Made by a program: the position numbers and the translations under genes. The notes beneath the pieces were generated by a model. It was not told the DNA's origin and ran no database searches. It worked only from the letters and a program-made list of their open reading frames with translations. Below are positions 17,707 through 24,592 of a stretch of DNA of 64,000 nt, piece after piece. The DNA comes from Sphingosinicella sp942492965 (GTDB taxonomy: Bacteria > Pseudomonadota > Alphaproteobacteria > Sphingomonadales > Sphingomonadaceae), in contig OW818656.1 of NCBI GenBank assembly GCA_942492965.1, positions 2,542,001 through 2,606,000 on the forward strand. Reading direction: 5' to 3'. Within the stretch, counting starts at the first letter, position 1; each line of letters opens with the position of its first letter.

Positions 17707-17935
17707 TGTGGGCCTCGTTAGCCGCGGAATTGCGTGAATGGGTGCCTTGCAGGTTGATGGTGGTTGTGCATAAATTCGAAGAATTAATTTTTGAAACAAA
17801 AACTTGTTGCCCAGTCTCGAAGCCGATTAATGCAAGTACCGCTCCGAAAGCTAAGTTCAAAAAACGTCCACTTGAGATCGCTGCCCGAGCAGCACGAGGC
17901 ACACCGGGGCACACAGATGACGGTGAGGCAAGTGA

Positions 17936-18388
17936 ATGGCAATTAGCATAGAACTCCGGCAAATCATTTCTATTTTGGAGGAAGAAGGTTTCGGTGCGCT
18001 CGCCGGCGAGCTGCTGACGGAGATCAGTCTCGGCCGAGAGGTCGAAAACGATGCCTATTTTGACGAACAAGCGGGGATCAGCGATCAGGCCGAGACAATT
18101 ATTACGCGTGTTCCAATCGAGAAGTCCGATCAGCTCGGTGCGGCTATGGGCATCTTACGAGCCAAGCTGGTGCTGCCGGTCCGCGCCTTTGTCGAGGCAG
18201 AGAAAATCGCCAGTGAACTCGCTGTTCATGGAAAGGTTCGTATCAGCTTCATTGACCCCGAGCAGCGAATCGCGACGGCGCCAATCAGCGCTCGGGACGT
18301 TGGCGATGCAACCGTCGCCGACGAACTCGACGCGCTTCTCACTCGGCTCCCGAACATGATCCTCCCGCCGATAATCGACGGAGTTTGA
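17936..18388 (+). CDS. Unrecognised protein A of a three-gene cargo cluster
   Basis: A 150-residue acidic protein that I do not recognise. It begins MAISIELRQIISILEEEGFG and is helical at the N-terminus (about 1-35). The middle is mixed alpha/beta (ILRAKLVLPVRAFVEAEKIAS), followed by a strand-rich segment (KVRISFIDPEQ). No membrane segment or signal peptide is visible. It is followed after one base by the PD-(D/E)XK-type gene, so the two are almost certainly co-transcribed. An AT-rich stretch upstream (about 17770-17810) is a plausible promoter region. The compact spacing with a nuclease-like neighbour suggests an accessory or regulatory partner; this is inference. Confidence 0.65.
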   Translation: MAISIELRQIISILEEEGFGALAGELLTEISLGREVENDAYFDEQAGISDQAETIITRVPIEKSDQLGAAMGILRAKLVLPVRAFVEAEKIASELAVHGKVRISFIDPEQRIATAPISARDVGDATVADELDALLTRLPNMILPPIIDGV

Positions 18389-18389
18389 T

Positions 18390-19187
18390 ATGCCACTGAG
18401 CCCCGCCGCGGAAGCCGAACTGAGAGATATGCTGCGAGCGTTTCGCGCAGCACATTCTGGCATTATTGCGCCCACGGGAGAGGGCAAAGCGCTCGAAGCC
18501 TGGGTCTTGATGAAACTCGCCAATATTGTGCGCCGCCATATGAGGAGATTTTGGCGCGTGTCGCTACGACAGGGCGATGGGACCGCCTTGCCTTCCGGGG
18601 CGACCTTCAATCTTCCCAGTCAACGCTCCCGCATTCAGCCGAGCAGCCCGACTGCGCCAGGCTATGTTCTCATTGAACACAAAACCGATAACGCTCGCCG
18701 TTTCGAGTTGCGAGGCAGCCTCCAATGGAAGGGTAGAAGCGGCGCCAAGCACGAGATCGATGTCTCGATGCTTCCCGCCGCGATCGGGGAAGCCATCCGC
18801 AATAACGGGGGCGGATATCCTCATGGGCTTCCGATCGTTGCTATCGAGTGCAAGGACAAGTGCGGTTATGGTCCTCTTGACGAGACGCGGCAGACCCTCG
18901 CTCGAATGTATGATCTTGTGCTCGTGACCCAGCCTGTCCCCGGCTGGTCTTGCCGAATCTTCGAGAACAAAACGCATACCCAGTGGGGACGGAAGAGTTC
19001 GCGCTATATCGCCTTTTTTCAAAAGGGGACGTTCGGCATCGTTCGCGCCGGCCATTTTCAGTCTGGCGCCATGACGCTCGCAGGACACTACTCGATCAGA
19101 CACTATCCAGAAGTCTATACAGGGTGCGGAGTAGGACTCCTGCAAGACAGCTTCCGCGACACCCTTTCGCGTGTTAGCAGTTTCTGA
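18390..19187 (+). CDS. Putative PD-(D/E)XK nuclease-like protein B of the cargo cluster
   Basis: A 265-residue protein with the spaced signature of restriction-endonuclease-fold enzymes: Glu36 in a first helix (GKALEAWVLMKL), Asp124 in HEIDVSML, and Glu153/Lys155 in PIVAIECKDK. A helix with Gln168 (ETRQTLARMYDL) follows. Order and spacing match an E...D...ExK...Q active site. I cannot name the subfamily, and the N-terminal basic region (residues 48-60) could contact nucleic acid. It is tightly linked to protein A (one-base gap) and to protein C (23-base gap). Restriction, anti-phage or element-stability functions are all possible; none is shown by the sequence. Confidence 0.7.
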   Translation: MPLSPAAEAELRDMLRAFRAAHSGIIAPTGEGKALEAWVLMKLANIVRRHMRRFWRVSLRQGDGTALPSGATFNLPSQRSRIQPSSPTAPGYVLIEHKTDNARRFELRGSLQWKGRSGAKHEIDVSMLPAAIGEAIRNNGGGYPHGLPIVAIECKDKCGYGPLDETRQTLARMYDLVLVTQPVPGWSCRIFENKTHTQWGRKSSRYIAFFQKGTFGIVRAGHFQSGAMTLAGHYSIRHYPEVYTGCGVGLLQDSFRDTLSRVSSF

Positions 19188-19210
19188 GTTGCGCCCGTTG
19201 ATGTATCCCA

Positions 19211-19933
19211 ATGCCGCATGACGTAAACGAACCAATACAAGAGATTCGTGACCTTTGCACTTGTCCCGTTGACTGGAAGAGCATCGATGGGTTCGGCGAG
19301 GGGCGGCCGGACGCTCTTGAGCTGCTCCATTACGAATGGGTGAGAGCGATTGCGAAGGTATCGGTGTCGAGCGAAGAGCTTAAACTCGTCGAGACGGTCT
19401 TGTTCGAAAATGATCTGTATGACCCCCCAGGCGAAAGCGCCCGTCTAAACCTTGAAGCACGTAAACCTGCGGCGGAAGCGCTTTACCTGAGCGGGATCGG
19501 CCGATTGGGCAGGATGCGCTTCTTGAGACCATCGGAGCATGGCAAGCATTTCTCAATCGCTGGGCCGAAGAGGAAACACAAGAATATCTCCTATTTCTAT
19601 ACCGACTGGAAATCCGATACGCTTGCCAACTTGTTTTGGTCCTGGTTTTCGGACATGATGAGCCTCAATGATATCCCGCCACGGGAAGGCCCGATTGACT
19701 TCTTGATAGAAGCAAACGCCCTGTGGGATAGTTTTTGCGCTGATCGAAACATCAGGATAGCGATCGATATCTGTTCACCAATCGGCGAGAACAATGGCGA
19801 GCGCTACCATCACTTGGCGATTGACCTAGATTTGGACGCGGCGCTCGCTCACGGTTACCCGATCTCGACCGCCGAAGCTGAGGCCATTATGGGTGCGGCT
19901 CCAGTTCGCCCGATCAAATCGAGAGAGTATTAG
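19211..19933 (+). CDS. Unrecognised protein C of the cargo cluster
   Basis: A 240-residue soluble protein without a recognisable family. It is rich in aromatic residues in the middle (YFYTDWKSDTLANLFWSWF, about 137-155) and has an acidic C-terminal half. No signal peptide, membrane segment or classic catalytic motif is visible. The ATG at 19211 has no obvious Shine-Dalgarno sequence, so the start is uncertain, and translation may depend on coupling to the nuclease-like gene 23 bases upstream. It closes the three-gene cluster; the next gene is convergent. Confidence 0.62.
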   Translation: MPHDVNEPIQEIRDLCTCPVDWKSIDGFGEGRPDALELLHYEWVRAIAKVSVSSEELKLVETVLFENDLYDPPGESARLNLEARKPAAEALYLSGIGRLGRMRFLRPSEHGKHFSIAGPKRKHKNISYFYTDWKSDTLANLFWSWFSDMMSLNDIPPREGPIDFLIEANALWDSFCADRNIRIAIDICSPIGENNGERYHHLAIDLDLDAALAHGYPISTAEAEAIMGAAPVRPIKSREY

Positions 19934-20011
19934 ACGAGAGAAGGCTTTGTCCTGAACAATCGAGGTCCTATTCGCGATGCGCATTGGAATAGATATCTCG
20001 ACTCGCGGAAT

Positions 20012-20203
20012 TTACTTTCGTCTAATAGGCAGGGCGCTCATGAACTGCTTCCTTTCCTCGCTGATGAACTGGTTGTTCTTCACCGCCCCGTGGAGGCCAC
20101 TACGACGCTCGTCATAGCTGAACGTGGCCAGCCTAAGCCACAATGTGGGTGGCACGTGAGCACCTCGTACCCCGGTGACCTGTAATGAACGCTTGCAAAC
20201 TGA
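20012..20203 (-). pseudogene. Coding-like open frame, possible decayed gene tail
   Basis: A minus-strand frame stays open for 63 codons from just after a TGA (20204-20206) to a TAA at 20012-20014. Its last two thirds read like real protein (HGAVKNNQFISEERKQFMSALP), with codon choice like the neighbours. A GTG at 20155 could start a 47-residue product. It lies directly downstream of the frameshifted protease/nuclease tail and may be a further decayed part of the same gene. Otherwise 19934-20230 shows nothing recognisable. Confidence 0.3.
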
Positions 20204-20230
20204 TCAGAGTTTGCATCGAAGCTCAGCCGA

Positions 20231-20441
20231 TCAAAGCTCTTCAGGGCCTCGTGTAACCCATTTGCTACGATCGTAGCCGGGCGAGTTTTTCGTCACCTTC
20301 ATATTCACTGCATACTTCCACTCCAGCTGCCGATTTGTCGCTTGCGTGAATTCCGCTGTCGGCACCCCGTCCTTACGGTACATATTCTTGTCCGGCGCCT
20401 CGATCTCGATGAGGGCGGGGTTTAGCGTTAGATCTCGACCG
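20231..20441 (-). pseudogene. Frameshifted C-terminal segment of the protease gene, Shedu-like
   Basis: In the frame one base off from the upstream protease, about 65 residues follow on naturally: GRDLTLNPALIEIEAPDKN, then MYRKDGVPTAEFTQATNRQ and a LEWKYAV segment, ending at 20231. The pattern LIEIE-x-P, then K-D-G, then A-x-x-Q-x-x-x-W resembles the nuclease core of DUF4263 (Shedu) proteins, as far as I recall it. Dropping one base near 20438-20441 fuses it in frame to the protease. The segment is too short for a complete nuclease domain, so this is a remnant or a gene broken again downstream. Confidence 0.5.
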
Positions 20442-21218
20442 CGCACGGGCCTCTGCCGCGGCCACGACTTCTCGTACCAGAACTGCCGGCCACACCCTGC
20501 CAAGCTGCGCGTCGGAAGGGTCATTCGTGTGAAAGCGCCCCGAATAAATGCCGATGAAGTTGACCGCGCCATCGCCGTTCACGATCCGGCCGTATCCGTC
20601 CTCCATTTCGACCTGTCCATGAGCGCGCTGGATGACGGGCGATCCGGACATTCCTGGCCGCGAGGCCGAGTCCACAATTAGATACCGCTGATGCTTGCTG
20701 GCTGAGAAATATGGCTCGCTGGCGAACGTCGCCTGCTTCCAGACCGGCATCCCAAGGCCGAGGCGGCCAAACGGGTAGCCAAGGATAAAGATTTGCATCC
20801 CAATGCGCTGCTTGAGCGCCAAATTGCGGATGGCGTTCATCGGCATGAGCGACGCTTCCTCCGGCAGATCGACGTCTAAGGCCGCGATGTCTACTTCTTG
20901 GCCGTGCTCGGGATGTTCGGTCCAGAACGGTTCGCCGTCAGCATCCACAGTGGCAACCTTGACGATCAGCGGTGGCCGATCACGGTCGCCCAGTGGTACG
21001 TGGATACGAAGATTATCCGGTATGCCTCCCTGCTTATGCGTGACCTCGTTGGTCTCAGTGTTGCGGCCCGACACGACATGCCAGTTGGTCACGAGAGAAA
21101 GGTGCCCGTCGGACCTATGCCACAGAAACGACGTCGCGCCGCCAAGAGACTGGTCCCCGAAATAAGCTTCGACATACAAAGGAACGAGCGAGCACGTGTC
21201 GATGCCTGGCGCGGTCAT
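20373..21218 (-). CDS. Trypsin-like serine peptidase, probably frameshifted near its end
   Basis: A 281-residue cytoplasm-type protein (no signal peptide) with a chymotrypsin-fold catalytic triad: His47 in VTNWHVVSG, Asp110 in GQEVDIAALDV and Ser191 in GMSGSPV. The family cleaves peptides; such intracellular proteases occur in several bacterial defence systems. The last about 20 residues of this frame (ARSRSNAKPRPHRDRG) look random, whereas the adjacent frame continues with sensible protein to 20231. A single-base frameshift near 20440 is therefore likely, real or from sequencing. It is convergent with the three-gene cluster and has its own AT-rich upstream region. Confidence 0.8.
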   Translation of the reverse strand: MTAPGIDTCSLVPLYVEAYFGDQSLGGATSFLWHRSDGHLSLVTNWHVVSGRNTETNEVTHKQGGIPDNLRIHVPLGDRDRPPLIVKVATVDADGEPFWTEHPEHGQEVDIAALDVDLPEEASLMPMNAIRNLALKQRIGMQIFILGYPFGRLGLGMPVWKQATFASEPYFSASKHQRYLIVDSASRPGMSGSPVIQRAHGQVEMEDGYGRIVNGDGAVNFIGIYSGRFHTNDPSDAQLGRVWPAVLVREVVAAAEARARSRSNAKPRPHRDRGAGQEYVP

Positions 21219-21579
21219 TTCAATCTCTCCACCTTACGGTCGGGAACTCCCGCCTCCTGCAAAAATTGCGGCCATACTCCGCGTCTAAGCAGAGCCTCCA
21301 TTGCCCCAAAAAAATATGTCCTCAAAGATTACTTGGACACTTACGATTCTTTGAGGGAATGATGGTTCGACCTAGAGCCTTCATCAGCGACTAGAGATAG
21401 TCGAAAATTCTAGCAGATCGGAACACATGAACAATGGAGTCAACGTCTGGTTACAGACTGCTGCCAAGTGACTTCAAATGCAACTGAGTTGGCGGTTATC
21501 GACGTAGTCGCGCTGCACTGTCATTGCCGGCTTATTCTCTATTGATGCCTGAGACAGTACATACCGCTATCGCTCCCAG
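21219..21579. other. Intergenic region upstream of the protease with an operator-like dyad
   Basis: No gene is seen in this AT-richer stretch. It contains an inverted repeat with 9-bp perfect arms (21320-21328 CCTCAAAGA and 21348-21356) about 100 bases upstream of the protease start, and a 6-bp stem at 21388-21403. These could be operator or transcript structures of the protease gene; no clear promoter boxes can be assigned. Confidence 0.4.
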
Positions 21580-22503
21580 TCAGCGCTTCGCTGCAGCTTC
21601 GAGTTCGGTGATCCGCTCGCTGCAAACGGCATGGACGACGCGGCCGAGCTCTTCGACCTGCGCGCCAAGCCACGTGAGCTCTTCCTCGCTGATGCGGTAG
21701 TGCTTCGAATAGCGGGCTTTGACGTAGGCCTGCTTCAGCTTCTCGAACATCGCGCGCTGCTTGCGGTTGTCCTCGGGCCAAACATACATCAATCGGCGGT
21801 CGATGAGGTTCGCCTGCGACCGCAGAAAGCCTAGATTGTGGACGTGCGGAGTATAGAACGTGCAGACCAAAAGCACGCAGTGGTAGAGGCGCTCGACACT
21901 CTGATGGAGGATAAATGCTGCGTCTTTGTGCCAGCTTCGCGAAAGGTCATCCTTGAAGTTGACATAAGCCCGCATCGCCGACGGATACCATTCTTCATAG
22001 TACTCCTTCGCCATTGCCAGCGCCTGACCCGGTGTCTTCGGCTTCGGCGTATGGAGTACGGTATCGTCGCTCTGGTAGAGCGCGATGCCGTCCTTCGCGA
22101 CGTCCATGAAGAAGTAGCGGCCATGCGCGAGGCCGTCATTCACCTCCTGCAGCGTGTGCACGATGAAGTTCACCGGCGTCTTGATCGACTTCGTGATGCC
22201 GTACTCGCGGTGGAAGCGTTCCTCGGCCTTCGCCCAGTACGTCACATAGTCGGTGAGCCGCTTGTCGTTGACGATGACGAGCAGATCGAAGTCGGACTTG
22301 TAGCCCTTGGCGGTGTGCGGCTCGTCGACCCAGCCGCCGCGCGCGTAGCTGCCGTAGAGGATGACCTTGGTGATGCGCCCTTTCTTCTTCCACTGATGCT
22401 GGGCGAGCGCGAGGGTGTCGTTGAACTCCTCGAACAAAATCTCGAGGGCGTGCTCAAGCTCGCGCTGCTTTGCGGGCGGAAGATGATCGAGGCTCGTGCG
22501 CAT
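21580..22503 (-). CDS. Nucleotidyltransferase-HEPN fusion protein
   Basis: A 307-residue protein joining a minimal nucleotidyltransferase domain (about 20-130) to a HEPN domain (about 180-300). The nucleotidyltransferase motif is visible as Gly51-Ser52 (ILYGSYARGG) followed by Asp71 and Asp73 (SDFDLLVIV). The HEPN part shows AAFILHQSVERLYH and the usual ending ARYSKHYRISEEELTWL; the RX4-6H ribonuclease motif is not evident. In related two-gene systems the nucleotidyltransferase AMPylates and silences the HEPN toxin; here both are on one chain. The start MRTSLDHL at 22503 is preferred over an ATG at 22545 because homologous sequence begins there. It is a likely stability or stress module of the element. 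Confidence 0.85.
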   Translation of the reverse strand: MRTSLDHLPPAKQRELEHALEILFEEFNDTLALAQHQWKKKGRITKVILYGSYARGGWVDEPHTAKGYKSDFDLLVIVNDKRLTDYVTYWAKAEERFHREYGITKSIKTPVNFIVHTLQEVNDGLAHGRYFFMDVAKDGIALYQSDDTVLHTPKPKTPGQALAMAKEYYEEWYPSAMRAYVNFKDDLSRSWHKDAAFILHQSVERLYHCVLLVCTFYTPHVHNLGFLRSQANLIDRRLMYVWPEDNRKQRAMFEKLKQAYVKARYSKHYRISEEELTWLGAQVEELGRVVHAVCSERITELEAAAKR

Positions 22504-22587
22504 AGGAGACCTTCCTAGCAACTCAGGTATGACTTTGCACTGCAAGAACAGGCTGTTGCCGCTGGCACGGGCACCGCAACCCCCTGA

Positions 22588-22989
22588 TCAGAGGGTTGCG
22601 GCCTTGTGCAGCGCCACCAGCGCAGCCGCCATGCGCGTCTCGACCTCGGTGACGGATAGCCCCAGCCGCAGCGCGATACTGTCATTGAGCAGCCCGTCCC
22701 AGGCCAGCTCCATGACCTGCTGCGTCACCGGGTCAAGCGCTTCGAATGCTTTCCGGTAGGGCCTGCCGATCTTCACGATGTGCCGGATGGCCTTCCGCAT
22801 GTGCCAGCGCACCCGCCATTCGCCGATGCCGAGCTCTGCGGCGATCTCGGCGTAGGACTTGCCCTCGACCCTGTGGGCAATGAATACGATCAGGGTCAGC
22901 TCGGGCAGCCGCCTCAGCCATGCCCGCATGACAGCGTGGCGATCCCGCTCAAGAGGCACACCGGGTTCAGGTACAGATTTTCCGTTCAT
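22588..22989 (-). CDS. Sigma-factor-region-4-like DNA-binding protein
   Basis: A 133-residue protein with a helix-turn-helix like sigma-70 region 4 (GKSYAEIAAELGIGEWRVRWHMRKAIRHI) near residues 42-70 and a second HTH-like segment at the C-terminus (NDSIALRLGLSVTEVETRM). It has no region 2, so it is not a complete sigma factor; it probably regulates element genes. The start at 22989 has AGGAG seven bases upstream; the ATG three bases earlier is too close to it, and a GTG at 23082 would add unlikely low-complexity sequence. Proteins of this type recur beside MucR/AlpA and recombinase genes in sphingomonad elements. Confidence 0.75.
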   Translation of the reverse strand: MNGKSVPEPGVPLERDRHAVMRAWLRRLPELTLIVFIAHRVEGKSYAEIAAELGIGEWRVRWHMRKAIRHIVKIGRPYRKAFEALDPVTQQVMELAWDGLLNDSIALRLGLSVTEVETRMAAALVALHKAATL

Positions 22990-23195
22990 CATCCTTCTCC
23001 TGCCAAAAGCCGCGGCCCCGGCCGGGAGGCGGGGGCGGGCGGCAGGAACGGGATCAGGCGGGCCGCATGAGGCGGACTGCACCCGAAGGGCTGGAACGCG
23101 AGTGGAAGACCTGCCGCAGGCAGGTTGCAGGCCGGCGCGGCCCGCCTAAAGCCCGTGACGCCCGCTCCCGGTCTTCAGGACGGTACAAAGGACAA

Positions 23196-23219
23196 CACCC
23201 CGCCCGTTAGGGCGGGGTG
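23196..23219 (-). terminator. GC-rich hairpin downstream of mucR
   Basis: A perfect 10-bp stem (23196-23205 with 23210-23219) and four-base loop lie about 80 bases after the mucR stop. On the minus strand it is followed by TTGTCCTTTG. With the hairpin at 23264-23285 it probably ends mucR transcription. The rest of 22990-23298 holds no gene, only GC-rich sequence and a 7-bp stem at 23109-23125. Confidence 0.55.
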
Positions 23220-23263
23220 ACTATCCGTTGCGACGCATGGCGTCATATAATGCAGGAAGACCT

Positions 23264-23285
23264 GCGCCGCCGGAAAGGGCGGCGC
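23264..23285 (-). terminator. Hairpin directly after the mucR stop
   Basis: An 8-bp stem GCGCCGCC/GGCGGCGC (23264-23271 with 23278-23285) with a six-base loop begins 13 bases beyond the mucR stop. It lacks a strong T-run, so termination is plausible but unproven. Confidence 0.5.
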
Positions 23286-23298
23286 GGGGGCTGTAGCC

Positions 23299-23730
23299 TC
23301 AGGCCTTCTTCTTGCCACGGCCGGGCGTGGTGCGCTTGGTGCCGAGACCGATCTTCTTCGCGAGCTCCTGACGCTGCAGTGCGTAGTTCGGTGCGACCAT
23401 CGGATAGTCGGCAGGAAGTCCCCACTTCGCGCGATATTCGTCGGGGGTCATGTTGTAGTGCGTCATCAGGTGGCGTTTTAGCATCTTCAGCTTCTTGCCG
23501 CTTTCAAGGCAGACGATGAAGTCGGGCTTCACTGACGAACGGATCGAGACGGCTGGCTCCTGTTTGGGCTTTTCCGGCTCAACGGCACCGCCCACGTTCG
23601 CGAGCGCTGCGTAGACATTCTGGATGAGCGTCGGCACGTCGGAGACCGCCACCGTGTTGTTCGCGACATGCGAGGAGACGATGTCGGCGGTCAGCGCCAG
23701 AACGTCCTGATGTGTATTCTGTTCAGTCAT
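23299..23730 (-). CDS. mucR: MucR/Ros family transcriptional regulator
   Basis: A 143-residue DNA-binding regulator. The C-terminal half carries the family block: FIVCLESGKKLKMLKRHL, then MTPDEYRAKWGLPADYPMV and QRQELAKKIGLG (about 71-135), ending in a basic tail. The zinc-finger position is degenerate: CLES has a single cysteine where classic Ros has Cys-x2-Cys, as in some MucR/Ml proteins. MucR proteins are H-NS-like silencers binding AT-rich DNA. The start is MTEQNTHQD at 23730; the longer frame to 23802 adds an unconserved leader. As part of the element it may silence transfer or cargo genes. A dyad lies in its upstream region. Confidence 0.9.
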   Translation of the reverse strand: MTEQNTHQDVLALTADIVSSHVANNTVAVSDVPTLIQNVYAALANVGGAVEPEKPKQEPAVSIRSSVKPDFIVCLESGKKLKMLKRHLMTHYNMTPDEYRAKWGLPADYPMVAPNYALQRQELAKKIGLGTKRTTPGRGKKKA

Positions 23731-23775
23731 GAAGTAAGACCCCGTTGGTTTTGCGTCCCGCTTCATTGCCGGACT

Positions 23776-23801
23776 TGCGCGTTCCCCTACACGAACGCGC
23801 A
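23776..23801. promoter_or_regulatory. Dyad upstream of mucR
   Basis: Perfect 9-bp arms TGCGCGTTC (23776-23784) and its complement (23793-23801) with an eight-base spacer lie 46 bases upstream of the mucR start. It could be an operator or leader hairpin. The stretch 23731-24094 between mucR and alpA otherwise contains no gene. Confidence 0.4.
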
Positions 23802-24026
23802 TGAACGCGAAATTGCTGAAACGATGTCTGGTTCTACCCCGATGTACTTTTTGACGTTAAGTGATTCGCGTATCTTCCGCCCTGCGGAACCTTCTGAGAC
23901 CGTAATTCTCAGCACCTATAAAAAATATCTTTGCGTCAATAAGCATCAATCGGCGTTCACATGCGTCCGTATGCTTCCAGAACGTACTATTCGTCCGTTT
24001 AGCACTGTTTTGGCACTCTTGACGCG

Positions 24027-24059
24027 CGCGCCAATTCTGGACTTCCTGATCTTGGCGCG
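24027..24059. promoter_or_regulatory. Operator-like dyad upstream of alpA
   Basis: Arms CGCGCCAA (24027-24034) and TTGGCGCG (24052-24059) are separated by 17 bases and end 35 bases before the alpA ATG. A TTGACG (24019-24024) overlaps the left side and may be a -35 box, but no matching -10 box is clear. Confidence 0.45.
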
Positions 24060-24094
24060 GGGGAAGCTGACAACCACTTACGGAAGGACCAGCC

Positions 24095-24328
24095 ATGTCC
24101 CACGACCGTATCCTGCGCCTGCATACTGTTCTCGACCGCACCGGGCTCAGCCGCTCGACCCTCTACCGGAAGATGCAGGCGGGGAGCTTTCCGAGGCAAG
24201 TTCGCATCGCCACGCGCTGCACCGGCTGGCGCGAGTCCGCCGTCAGCGCATGGATGAAAAATCCCATGTTCTACGAGGCCGGCAACGACAACGAGGACAT
24301 CTGCGGCGCCGGCCATGGCCGGGGATGA
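24095..24328 (+). CDS. AlpA-family phage/element regulator
   Basis: A 77-residue winged-helix protein: RILRLHTVLDRTGLSRSTLY, then KMQAGSFPRQVRI and GWRESAVSAWM, the standard AlpA arrangement (HTH near residues 10-30, wing near 35-50). AlpA proteins act as excision or integrase regulators of prophages and integrative elements. A good Shine-Dalgarno (GGAAGGA) lies just upstream. It precedes the large serine recombinase by about 265 bases and overlaps the next small ORF, so it probably controls excision of the element. Confidence 0.9.
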   Translation: MSHDRILRLHTVLDRTGLSRSTLYRKMQAGSFPRQVRIATRCTGWRESAVSAWMKNPMFYEAGNDNEDICGAGHGRG

Positions 24329-24497
24329 CGCGCCGGGCCCGGCGCCTGCCGTGGCGAACGACAACGCCCTTTCTCTCGACCCCGTCGGCGTCGATGCCGC
24401 GCTCACGCGCATCGCCGAGGCGATCGGGCGTCATATCGCTCGCGAGCATATCCGTGCGCGCAAGGCCGCCAATGACAATGACGGCGACAGCGGGTAG
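24315..24497 (+). CDS. Small hypothetical protein between alpA and recombinase
   Basis: A 60-residue protein overlapping the alpA end by 14 bases, beginning MAGDDAPGPAPAVANDNALS, with a helical segment VDAALTRIAEAIGRHIAREHI (about 26-46) and ending RKAANDNDGDSG. The ANDN motifs are a style common in short rhizobial and sphingomonad element proteins. No function is known to me; the overlap argues for translation coupled to alpA. Confidence 0.55.
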   Translation: MAGDDAPGPAPAVANDNALSLDPVGVDAALTRIAEAIGRHIAREHIRARKAANDNDGDSG

Positions 24498-24592
24498 GAT
24501 GCACGCAGCGGCTCTCCGATCATATGTCCCCGTCCCCTTGCGACGGCGTCTACCGGCCCGGGCCTTTATTCTCTTTTCGAAGGTGATGACGC

